A DNA stretch of 64,000 bases from assembly GCA_937871285.1 (NCBI GenBank), contig CALMQS010000012.1:1-64000 (forward strand). Direction: 5' to 3'. The translations under genes and the position numbers were made by a program. The notes under the pieces are model-generated. The model saw only the letters and a list, made by a program, of their open reading frames with translations. It ran no database searches and had not been told where the DNA came from. Of this stretch, positions 26,175 to 34,766 are shown in pieces (positions within the stretch are counted from its first letter, which is position 1; the number at the start of each line of letters is the position of its first letter). The stretch comes from an uncultured Sphingobacteriales bacterium. GTDB taxonomy: Bacteria; Bacteroidota; Bacteroidia; Chitinophagales; Chitinophagaceae.

Positions 26175-26379
26175 AAAATTTTATATCAGGATGTACATCT
26201 GAAATATCAAATTGTGTATCTCTTTATGTGTTTATTAAACTGCTTTTTACAACCTGTATTTAATACAGCCGGCCACCGGTTTTTGCATTCAACTTCGCGC
26301 CGCGCTATTGGTAATGGTTGTACCATGCATAAAAATTTTATATCAGGATGCGTATCTGAAATATCAAATTGTGTATCTC
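26175..26379. repeat. Two 48-bp direct repeats between the AraC gene and the hydrolase gene
   Basis: A 48-bp sequence starting AAAATTTTATATCAGGATG at 26175 recurs at 26332-26379. The copies differ only at three adjacent bases (TAC against CGT). The first copy contains the palindrome GATGTACATC. The start-to-start distance is 157 bp, almost exactly 15 turns at 10.5 bp, so both copies would face the same side of the helix. They fill most of the 354-bp spacer and are probable regulator sites. A shorter AATATCAAAT match is found at 29760-29769, before the isomerase gene. Confidence 0.7.
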
Positions 26380-26521
26380 CTTTTAATTTTTTTCATGATA
26401 CTTTCATACCGGAAAATAGAGCAATGCAAAATAACGCCGCATTACAAATTAGAAATGGTGCGTGTTATTTGCATTGTCTTATTAAGATAATGATTTTATA
26501 AGTGGTTTTAAATATTTTATT

Positions 26522-29500
26522 ATGATCAGATATTTATTATACACGGCAGTATTTCTTCTGGCAACAATCATAACTCCATTTCATGGCAGTTCACAAATGA
26601 TCAGGGATAATGCAGATAGCAATACGTTTAAATATTTGCAAAAAGGATTTATATCCCCGGATAAAGCATACGGCAGTGCGCCCCTATGGGTGTGGCATAC
26701 TAAAGTAACCAAAGCGATCATTGACTCCATGATGCAGGAATTCAAACAAAATGCGTTTGGCGGCGTAATGGTGCATCCCCGTCCGGGACTTATTACGGAA
26801 TACTTATCTGCGGATTGGTTCAGCTTATATCAGTACACTATACAAAAAGGAAAAGAACTGGGACTGGATGTGTGGATATATGATGAAAATTCTTACCCCT
26901 CGGGCTTCGCCGGCGGCAATGTGCCCGACCAGATGCCGGAATCGTATAACCAGGGGCAAATGCTGCATTTAACAAAAGGAGATGCATTGCCTCCTGATGT
27001 TAGTGATATTTTTATTATCCTGAAGGAAGAGAATGGGAGTTTTATTGATATAACTTCTGCGGTGGAACAGGAAAGAGCAAAACAAGGGAAATATTATTTT
27101 TTTAAAAAAGCGTTTTATCAAAAACAGGCCGGTACCGTTGGTCCTCCGGAATTTCCTTATGTTGATCTTATGGTGAAAGGAGTTACCGAAAAGTTTCTTG
27201 AAGTAACCATGAAGGGATATGAAAAGATTGCCGGCAATGAATTTGGGAAAGCGGTTCCCGGCTTATTTTCGGATGAACCCAGCATCCCCTCGCATGGTGC
27301 AGGAAATGTGCGCTGGACACCTGATCTTTTCAGCAGCTTTCAACAAAAGTGGGGATACGACCTGAAGGCGCATCTTCCTTCTCTTTTTGAGGAAACGGGC
27401 GACTGGAAAAAAATAAGACACAATTACCAGCAAACCCTTTTGCAATTGTTTATTGACCGGTGGTCGAAGCCGATGTATGCTTATACCGAAAAACATAACC
27501 TGAAATGGACGGGTCATTACTGGGAGCACGGATGGCCGCACCCGGGGGAAGGACCTGATAATATGGCCATGTATGCCTGGCACCAGCAACCGGGTATTGA
27601 TATGTTGTTCAACCAGTTTAATGAAGAAAGCCCCAATGCGCAGTTTGGGAATATCCGTTCGGTAAAAGAACTATCCAGTGTAGCCAATCAGCTCAGCAAA
27701 AAAAGAACGCTTAGTGAAACCTATGGCGGAGGCGGCTGGGAGCTTACTTTTAAAGACATGAAACGGCTGGGCGACTGGCAGTATGTGCTGGGCGTTAATT
27801 TTTTAAACCAGCACCTTTCCATGATGACGCTTACCGGGGCAAGGAAATACGATTATCCGCAAAGCTTTTCCTATCATACGCCCTGGTGGCCGTATTACAA
27901 AGCGCAGAATGAGTACTTTACACGCTTATCCTTTGTGATGTCGCAGGGCAAGCAACAGCATAATATTTTAATTATTGAGCCCACAAGCTCGGCCTGGATG
28001 TATGCCCGCCCGGGAAAGCAGCATGAAGGATTAAGCGCTATAGGGAACCGTTTCCAGCAATTTATAACCACGCTTGAGAAAGCGCAGGTGGAATATGATT
28101 TAGGTTCAGAGAACATTATTCAGGATCACGGGAAAACGGAGGGTACGAAATTTATAGTTGGTGAACGGGCCTATAGCACCGTAGTTATACCGCCGGGAAT
28201 GGAAAATATAGACAAAGGTACTTATGCATTGCTGAAAGCGTATGCAGCGGCGGGCGGGAAAGTAATATTGTTCAACAAACTGCAAAGGCTCGATGGCGCC
28301 CTGGAAAATGAATTGCAGTATTTTAATGCGCCCAAAGATCATATTCTTCAGTTCACAGCACTCAATTCATCCATTATAGAACAACAGTTCGGGCAGGATG
28401 GTTTTCAGATCGCTCCAAATGAAGGGGATACTATCGGGGGCGATTTGTATCACCACCGCAGGATCATGAACGATGGGCAGATACTCTTTCTTACTAATGC
28501 CAGCATGACGTTGCCCGCAAAAGGAACCGTGCGTATAAAAGGAAAGGATGCGTTGCTGATGGATCTTGATACCGGGAAAATATCAGACTATCCGGAGCAG
28601 GAGGAGTTAGATAAAATAGCGGTAAGCTTTAATATTCCGCCAGCCGGTAGTTTGCTATTTTTTATTTCCGGTAAAAAGCAACAGGGATTGCAGCGTTATG
28701 TGGTTGCAGAGAACAAATCGGTAATGAAAGGATCGGGTGTTAAAACCATTCGCCCGGCAGAAAATACGCTGATGATAGATTTCTGTGATGTGCGGTTTGG
28801 CGATACCCTGTTGGCAGATGCCCATGTGGGCGCGGCGTCAAGGGCGGTATTTATGCATCATGGTTTTAACAGGAATCCGTGGAACCACCAGGTACAGTTT
28901 AAAGATCACATTATTGCAAGAGATACTTTTCCCAAAGGAACAGGGTTTACCGCTACTTATCATTTCACGATTGACAAACAGGTAAACTTTGAAAAATTCC
29001 GCGCTGTGGTAGAACAGGGAAGCCTGTGGACGGAAATTAAAGTGAACGGCAAACCGGTAAAGCCGCTTGCAGGGACGTGGTGGTTAGACCGGTCATTTGG
29101 TGTACTGCAGATCGGCGCGTATCTGAAAACCGGCGACAATACCATATCCGTTACTGCAAATCCCATGAGTGTATATGCGGAAATTGAGCCCATATATATT
29201 CTTGGCGATTTTAACCTGCAACCGGCAGATAAAGGGTGGCAGATTGCACCTCCAAAACCGCTACAGCCGGGAAGCTGGAAGGAGCAGGGGTTGCCATTAT
29301 ATGGATTTGGCGTGAGCTACGTTAAAGATTTCAACCTCGAAAAAACAGGCAGCCAGTTTGAGCTTCAACTGGGAGAATGGAAAGGAACAGTGGCCGCTGT
29401 AAAGGTAAATGGCACGCCTGCAGGTATTATATTTTCGGAGCCCAATACATTGAACGTTACAAAATACCTGAAGAAAGGCATTAACCGGGTGGAAGTTGAG

Positions 29501-29674
29501 GTAATTGGCAGCCTGAAAAACCTGTTGGGCCCCCACCATAATACGCCCAAACCAGGTATGGTTGGGCCGGGGCATTGGTGGAATATAAAATCATATCCCC
29601 CGGGTGAGGCTTACGATACGTATGATTACGGACTGATGAGTGATTTTCAATTACTGCAATACGCAAATAAATGA
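26522..29674 (+). CDS. Large secreted glycoside hydrolase, GH106-related fold
   Basis: 1050 residues. A signal peptide (about 1-24, ending HGSSQ) indicates export. The N-terminal part (about 45-450) looks like a TIM-barrel hydrolase: APLWVWHTKVTKAIIDSMMQEFKQNAFGGVMVHP, then LGLDVWIYDENSYPSG and GLFSDEPSIPS, with acidic residues at positions suited to catalysis. A helical middle and two beta-sandwich domains follow (about 750-1050) with a carbohydrate-binding look (LWTEIKVNGKPVKPL, VAAVKVNGTPAGII). It resembles the proteins usually annotated as glycosyl hydrolase next to GH106 rhamnosidases. Substrate is inferred only from the neighbours. Confidence 0.8.
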   Translation: MIRYLLYTAVFLLATIITPFHGSSQMIRDNADSNTFKYLQKGFISPDKAYGSAPLWVWHTKVTKAIIDSMMQEFKQNAFGGVMVHPRPGLITEYLSADWFSLYQYTIQKGKELGLDVWIYDENSYPSGFAGGNVPDQMPESYNQGQMLHLTKGDALPPDVSDIFIILKEENGSFIDITSAVEQERAKQGKYYFFKKAFYQKQAGTVGPPEFPYVDLMVKGVTEKFLEVTMKGYEKIAGNEFGKAVPGLFSDEPSIPSHGAGNVRWTPDLFSSFQQKWGYDLKAHLPSLFEETGDWKKIRHNYQQTLLQLFIDRWSKPMYAYTEKHNLKWTGHYWEHGWPHPGEGPDNMAMYAWHQQPGIDMLFNQFNEESPNAQFGNIRSVKELSSVANQLSKKRTLSETYGGGGWELTFKDMKRLGDWQYVLGVNFLNQHLSMMTLTGARKYDYPQSFSYHTPWWPYYKAQNEYFTRLSFVMSQGKQQHNILIIEPTSSAWMYARPGKQHEGLSAIGNRFQQFITTLEKAQVEYDLGSENIIQDHGKTEGTKFIVGERAYSTVVIPPGMENIDKGTYALLKAYAAAGGKVILFNKLQRLDGALENELQYFNAPKDHILQFTALNSSIIEQQFGQDGFQIAPNEGDTIGGDLYHHRRIMNDGQILFLTNASMTLPAKGTVRIKGKDALLMDLDTGKISDYPEQEELDKIAVSFNIPPAGSLLFFISGKKQQGLQRYVVAENKSVMKGSGVKTIRPAENTLMIDFCDVRFGDTLLADAHVGAASRAVFMHHGFNRNPWNHQVQFKDHIIARDTFPKGTGFTATYHFTIDKQVNFEKFRAVVEQGSLWTEIKVNGKPVKPLAGTWWLDRSFGVLQIGAYLKTGDNTISVTANPMSVYAEIEPIYILGDFNLQPADKGWQIAPPKPLQPGSWKEQGLPLYGFGVSYVKDFNLEKTGSQFELQLGEWKGTVAAVKVNGTPAGIIFSEPNTLNVTKYLKKGINRVEVEVIGSLKNLLGPHHNTPKPGMVGPGHWWNIKSYPPGEAYDTYDYGLMSDFQLLQYANK

Positions 29675-29776
29675 GCGCTTTATCCGTTGTGTTAAAAATG
29701 AATGAAGTTGCAGGGATGCCGTCTGCAGGCAATACATACCGGGCAAACTTTAGATGAAAAATATCAAATCATAACA

Positions 29777-31204
29777 ATGACTCCCGCACTTAAAATTGGA
29801 TTGTTTGGAATTGGACTTGAAGCGTACTGGGAGCAATTTGAGGGATTAGAGAAGCGGCTTTCAGGTTATGTGGATGTTGTTGCCGGCCGGCTAAAAACAT
29901 TTGGCGCCGAAGTGGTTAACATGGGCTTAATAGATACCCCGGCCAAAGCGTTTGAAGCGGGGCACTGCTTTCGTACAGAGGATGTAGATCTTATATTTTT
30001 ATATGTCACTACCTATGCCTTATCGTCTACGGTGCTGCCGGTAGTAAAGCGGGCGAAGGTACCTGTGATCGTGCTCAACCTGTCGCCCCAAGCGGCTATA
30101 GATTATGAATGGTTCAACAGACTGAATGACCGTACCCGGATGACAGGAGAGTGGCTGGCCTATTGTTCGGCCTGCCCTGTACCGGAGATAGCCAGTGTGT
30201 TCAACCGTTCGGGTATTCCTTTTTACCAGGTTACCGGCATGCTGCACGATGATCCTGAAGTATGGAAAGCAATAGAAGAATGGATAGCGGCGGCCAAAGT
30301 AGCCAATATCATGTATCACAATAACCTGGGTGTGATGGGTAATTATTATGGGGGCATGCTGGATATTTATTCCAATTTCACCTTGCATTGTGCGGTACTG
30401 GGCGGGCATATACAGATCATTGAGGCAGACGAGCTTTCTTTTATCCGGCGGCAGGTAACCGGCCAGGAGATAAAAGATAGATTGAAAATATTTGCAGAAG
30501 CGTTTGATGTGCAGCCTGATTGTTCTGCATTTGAGCTGGAACGGGCCGCGCGGACATCGGTTGCGCTCGATCAGTTAGTGCAAAAATACGGGCTGGGCTC
30601 AATGGCGTATTATCATAAAGGAACCGGTAATGCTGAAAATGAAGATACCATGAGTTCTGTTATACTGGGTAATTCGCTGCTTACCGCCAATGGCGTGCCG
30701 GTAGCGGGAGAATACGAGATCAAGAATGCACAGGCTATGAAAATAATGGACAGCTTTGGCGTTGGCGGATCATTTACAGAATATTATGCTATGGACTTTA
30801 ATGATGATGTGGTGCTGATGGGGCATGACGGCCCCGGTCATTTGGCAATTGCGGAAGGAAAGATAAAAGTAAAGCCTCTGCGGGTATATCATGGTAAGGT
30901 TGGCAACGGGCTTTCTGTAGAAATGTCGGTACGCTATGGAGCCGTAACCCTGCTGTCGGTTGTGGAAACAAGAGATGGAAAATTATTATTTCTGGTTGCG
31001 GAGGCAGAATCCGTTCCGGGGCCTATACTGGAAATCGGCAACACCAACAGCCGTTATCGCTTTCCTGTTGGCGCACGGCAGTTTGTGGAGCAATGGAATG
31101 TGCATGGGCCAGCCCATCATTGTGCGATAGGGATTGGCCATATTGCATCAAAGATCAAAAAACTCGGTGAGCTGCTTGGAGTAGAGACGGTACAGGTATG
31201 CTGA
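29777..31204 (+). CDS. L-arabinose/L-fucose isomerase-family protein
   Basis: 475 residues from the ATG at 29777 (MTPALKIGLFGIGLEAYW); the longer frame from 29702 adds 25 residues without family character. It has the AraA/FucI-like organisation: an N-terminal domain with FLYVTTYALSSTVLPVVKRAKVPVIVLNL, a central GMLDIYSNFTLHCAVLGGHIQIIE, and C-terminal GEYEIKNAQAM, GHDGPGHLA and HGPAHHCAIGIGH, which carry the Glu and His candidates for metal binding. These enzymes interconvert aldoses and ketoses. Its place between two hydrolases suggests it acts on the released sugar, but the true substrate is unknown. Confidence 0.85.
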   Translation: MTPALKIGLFGIGLEAYWEQFEGLEKRLSGYVDVVAGRLKTFGAEVVNMGLIDTPAKAFEAGHCFRTEDVDLIFLYVTTYALSSTVLPVVKRAKVPVIVLNLSPQAAIDYEWFNRLNDRTRMTGEWLAYCSACPVPEIASVFNRSGIPFYQVTGMLHDDPEVWKAIEEWIAAAKVANIMYHNNLGVMGNYYGGMLDIYSNFTLHCAVLGGHIQIIEADELSFIRRQVTGQEIKDRLKIFAEAFDVQPDCSAFELERAARTSVALDQLVQKYGLGSMAYYHKGTGNAENEDTMSSVILGNSLLTANGVPVAGEYEIKNAQAMKIMDSFGVGGSFTEYYAMDFNDDVVLMGHDGPGHLAIAEGKIKVKPLRVYHGKVGNGLSVEMSVRYGAVTLLSVVETRDGKLLFLVAEAESVPGPILEIGNTNSRYRFPVGARQFVEQWNVHGPAHHCAIGIGHIASKIKKLGELLGVETVQVC

Positions 31205-31220
31205 GGAAGAGAAGTGAAAC

Positions 31221-31303
31221 GTGAGACGAAAGACGTGAGAGGTGAATGGTGAATTCACTATTGCCTGTTCACTCCCTTTCACCTTTATTATCTCCCGTCT
31301 CAC
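31221..31303. repeat. Long imperfect inverted repeat after the isomerase gene
   Basis: GTGAGACG (31221-31228) pairs with CGTCTCAC (31296-31303), and AGGTGAA (31240-31246) pairs with the TTCACCT in 31278-31284. A small TGAATTCA palindrome sits inside. Together they make an extended hairpin of more than 80 nt. It may act as a terminator or processing structure. The gtgag/gtgaa words recur in other spacers of this window. Confidence 0.6.
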
Positions 31304-31431
31304 GGTAACACACAGGCATCATTTGATTGGCTTAACACTATGCCGCCCCTATTGGTGAGAACATCAACCGGCGACAAATATCCAAAATTGGGAATGAGAT
31401 GATCTTGAACAGTATTTTTAAAGACGGGCTT

Positions 31432-34400
31432 ATGTTTTTACTTCGGAATAGCAAATTAGGAACTGTTTTTATTTCAGTTATTGTGCTCCTTTGGTATGGA
31501 TGCAATAAAAAAATAACCGGTTCCGATAAAGCAGATATATCGGGCATACAGGCGCTGCGGTCCGGATTTGTAAAGCCGCCTGATGCAGCCAAGCCCGGGG
31601 TATATTGGTACTTTATGGATGGAAATTTATCGGAGGAAGGTATGACGAAAGACCTGGAATCTATGGCTGAAGCAGGCATTGGCAATTTAATTTTTCTTGA
31701 AGTAAATGTTGGCGTGCCGCGCGGCAGGGTTGATTTTTTAAGCGACCGGTGGCTTGCGTTATTTGCACATGCTGAGAAAGAATGCCGCAGGCTGAACATT
31801 GCCATGACGCTGGGCATAGGCCCCGGGTGGTCGGGAAGCGGCGGCCCCTGGGTTGCTCCTGAACAATCTATGCAGCACCTGGTATCGGAAAGTATAGTAA
31901 TAACAGGAAATGAAAACAAAAAAATAAAGCTCACGGTTCCTCCTCCCAGAAGACCGTTTTTTGGAGAAGGCGGATTCACCCCTGATTTGAAAAAGCAATG
32001 GCAGGACTTTTATGAAGATGTTGCTGTGCTGGCATTTCCTCAGCCCGCAGGAAATGATACAATAAAAGATATTGATGAAAAAGCGCTGTACTATCGTGCA
32101 CCTTATTCGTCTGTTGCCGGTGTGAAGTCTTTTTTAGCTTCTTTTACAGATACCGGGAATGTTGCTGCCGGCGGCGCTGTTTCAAAAAGTGAAATAATAG
32201 ATCTCACCGGTAAATTACACTCCGATGGAACATTAGACTGGGAGCCGCCACGGGGCAACTGGATCATTATGCGGTTTGGCAGACGCAACAATGGCGCGGT
32301 TACCCGGCCTGCACCTTTTCCCGGCTTAGGGTTTGAAGCAGATAAGTTTGATACGGTTGCTTTAAACAATCATCTTGATGAATACACGGGACGGATATTC
32401 AGGAAGATCGGAAAGCCTGCTAGGAGAAAGGAAGGCGGATTGAAATTCCTGCACATGGACAGTTGGGAGATGGGGGCGCAAAACTGGACAAAAAACTTCA
32501 GAACGGAATTTATAAAAAGAAGAGGGTATGATCCGTTGCCTTTTTATCCGGTATACAATGGTGTTGTTGTAGAAAGCCCGGAGATCAGCGAACGTTTTTT
32601 ATGGGACCTGCGGCAAACAGGGCAGGAACTGGTATTGGAATACCATGCCGGGCAGGTTAAAAAATACAGCCACCGTCATGGCTTAGGCTTGTCTATAGAG
32701 CCGTATGATATGAACCCTAATGCCGATCTTGAGCTGGGCGCTGTTGCAGATGTGCCGATGTGTGAATTCTGGAGTAAGGATTTCGGCTATAATACTTCAT
32801 TCAGCTGTATCGAAGCTGTTTCTGTTGCGCATGTAAACGGGCAACCGCTTGTTCCTGCAGAAGCATTTACCGCCGAAAAAAATGAAGGATGGAAGCAGCA
32901 TCCCGGTTCCATGAAAGCACAGGGCGACTGGGCTTTTGCAACCGGCATCAACCGCTTTGTATACCATACTTTTCAAAGCCAGTCTTTGGCAGATAGCTTA
33001 CGCCCCGGTATGACGATGGGACCTTATGGCATTCATTGGGACAGGAATCAAACCTGGTGGCCGATGGTAGCGGATTATCACCGTTATATTTCACGCTGCC
33101 AGTTCCTGTTGCAGCAGGGCAGAGCCGTGGCGGATATCTTATATCTAACACCGGAAGGCGCCCCGCATGTTTTTAGGCCACCTTCATCGGCGCTTACCGG
33201 CGAAGAACCGGTGCGCGACAGGAGAGGTTATAATTTTGACGGATGTTCTCCGGGGCAGTTGCTTACCGCAAGCGTTAAGGATAACCAGGTGGTATTTCCG
33301 GGAGGAGCATCTTATAAATTATTAGTGCTGCCGGATGTGGAAACAATGACCCCCCGTTTATTAGAAAAGATCAGAACCCTGGTATATGAAGGAGCTATCA
33401 TAGTGGGTTCTCCGCCTGTTAAATCGCCTGGCTTAACAGGGTACCCGGGCTGCGATGAGGAGGTAAAAACATTGTCACGTACTATATGGGGCAGCCTGGA
33501 AGTTCCGCCTGTTTACACAGAACGCATATATGGTAAAGGAAAAATATTATGGGGCGCAGGTATAAGCACAAAATCTGATGGGCTTTACCCCTTATATAAC
33601 ATAACTGCCCAGTTGCTAAAAAATATGAACCTGCCCGAAGACTTTGAATGGGCCGGCGATTTGCGTTACACACACCGTACAGCGCCGGGCTGGGATATTT
33701 ATTTTGTAGCCAATAAAACCGATGAACCTTTACAGGCGGATGCTGTATTCAGATGTGATAACAGCAGTCCCGAGCTCTGGGATCCCGTTACGGGAGAAAT
33801 GCGAAGCCTGCCTGCGTTTATGCAGGGTAATGGTCAAACCAGCATCCCTTTGCAATTTGAACCTCATCAAAGTTTCTTTATTGTTTTCAAAAAGGGTAAA
33901 GCAACAGCCCCTGTTCCGGGAAAGGAGAATTTCCCGGAGTTCAAAAACATCGCCACATTAAATACAGCATGGACCGTGTCTTTTGATCCCAAATGGGGAG
34001 GGCCGGAAAAAATAATCTTCGATCAGTTAGAAGATTGGACAACCCGCCCCGAGGAAGGAATAAAATACTATTCGGGAATAGCGGTTTACAGCCAGCGCTT
34101 CGATCTTTTGGAAACAGGTACGGGAAATAAAAAAGAACGTATTGTTCTTGATCTGGGAGAAGTTAAAAACCTGGCGCGGGTAAAGCTTAACGGTAAAGAT
34201 TTGGGTGTAATATGGACGGCGCCCTGGCAGGTGGATATTACAGGAGTGGTGAAACAGGAAGGAAACGAACTGGAGATAGCGATAGCCAACTTATGGCCAA
34301 ACCGTTTAATTGGTGATGAGCAATTACCGGATGACGGAATAAAGAACGGGCAATGGCCCGAATGGCTGCTGCAGGGAACGCCGCGAACAAGTGGCAGATT

Positions 34401-34494
34401 TACATTTACCACTTTCAAACATTATAAAAAAGATGCGCCGTTATTGAAATCCGGACTTATAGGGCCGGTAACGATTAAACAAACAGAATTTTAA
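31432..34494 (+). CDS. GH106-family alpha-L-rhamnosidase-like lipoprotein
   Basis: 1020 residues from the ATG at 31432. The hydrophobic start ends in VLLWYGC-N-K-K, probably a degenerate lipobox. GH106 marks are strong: PGVYWYFMDGNLSEEGMTKDLESMAEAGIGNLIF, FLSDRWLALFAHAEKECRRL, GIGPGWSGSGGPWVAPEQSMQHLV, and MDSWEMGAQNWTKNF. A beta-sandwich tail (about 860-1020) has the sugar-binding look VKNLARVKLNGKDLGVIWTAPW. GH106 enzymes remove terminal L-rhamnose from complex glycans such as pectin RG-II. It is probably surface or periplasmic and works with the preceding hydrolase and SusCD. A further in-frame ATG at 31399 is less likely. Confidence 0.92.
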   Translation: MFLLRNSKLGTVFISVIVLLWYGCNKKITGSDKADISGIQALRSGFVKPPDAAKPGVYWYFMDGNLSEEGMTKDLESMAEAGIGNLIFLEVNVGVPRGRVDFLSDRWLALFAHAEKECRRLNIAMTLGIGPGWSGSGGPWVAPEQSMQHLVSESIVITGNENKKIKLTVPPPRRPFFGEGGFTPDLKKQWQDFYEDVAVLAFPQPAGNDTIKDIDEKALYYRAPYSSVAGVKSFLASFTDTGNVAAGGAVSKSEIIDLTGKLHSDGTLDWEPPRGNWIIMRFGRRNNGAVTRPAPFPGLGFEADKFDTVALNNHLDEYTGRIFRKIGKPARRKEGGLKFLHMDSWEMGAQNWTKNFRTEFIKRRGYDPLPFYPVYNGVVVESPEISERFLWDLRQTGQELVLEYHAGQVKKYSHRHGLGLSIEPYDMNPNADLELGAVADVPMCEFWSKDFGYNTSFSCIEAVSVAHVNGQPLVPAEAFTAEKNEGWKQHPGSMKAQGDWAFATGINRFVYHTFQSQSLADSLRPGMTMGPYGIHWDRNQTWWPMVADYHRYISRCQFLLQQGRAVADILYLTPEGAPHVFRPPSSALTGEEPVRDRRGYNFDGCSPGQLLTASVKDNQVVFPGGASYKLLVLPDVETMTPRLLEKIRTLVYEGAIIVGSPPVKSPGLTGYPGCDEEVKTLSRTIWGSLEVPPVYTERIYGKGKILWGAGISTKSDGLYPLYNITAQLLKNMNLPEDFEWAGDLRYTHRTAPGWDIYFVANKTDEPLQADAVFRCDNSSPELWDPVTGEMRSLPAFMQGNGQTSIPLQFEPHQSFFIVFKKGKATAPVPGKENFPEFKNIATLNTAWTVSFDPKWGGPEKIIFDQLEDWTTRPEEGIKYYSGIAVYSQRFDLLETGTGNKKERIVLDLGEVKNLARVKLNGKDLGVIWTAPWQVDITGVVKQEGNELEIAIANLWPNRLIGDEQLPDDGIKNGQWPEWLLQGTPRTSGRFTFTTFKHYKKDAPLLKSGLIGPVTIKQTEF

Positions 34495-34766
34495 TATATC
34501 ATGATTACAACAGGATGGAACAGGATATGCAGCACCGGTTTAAAAGGTATCTTGCCGGAGTGTTTACCGGGGTTACATTTTATTGCTGAAAGTGGTTGAA
34601 TGAAATGCCTTATGCTATTCGGGAAGTGCAGGCAGGGTAAGACTTTTAGCTATCTTTGAGGCAGGAAACTGTTGCGGTGTTTCGTGTCTACTATGATGCA
34701 CTGTTGAGGTAGTTCATTTTTTAGTGTATTGATAATTTATATAACGATTGTAATATTTAGATTTTG

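Noticed and set aside
26175..26379. CRISPR array
   Set aside because: Only two repeats with a long spacer, no cas genes, and the spacing suits regulatory sites.
30020..30409. 129-codon minus-strand frame opposite the isomerase gene
   Set aside because: Shadow of the real gene; no promoter, no family features.
31338..31979. 213-codon minus-strand frame opposite the GH106-type gene start
   Set aside because: Pro/Ser-rich antisense frame that overlaps a strongly conserved GH106 region.
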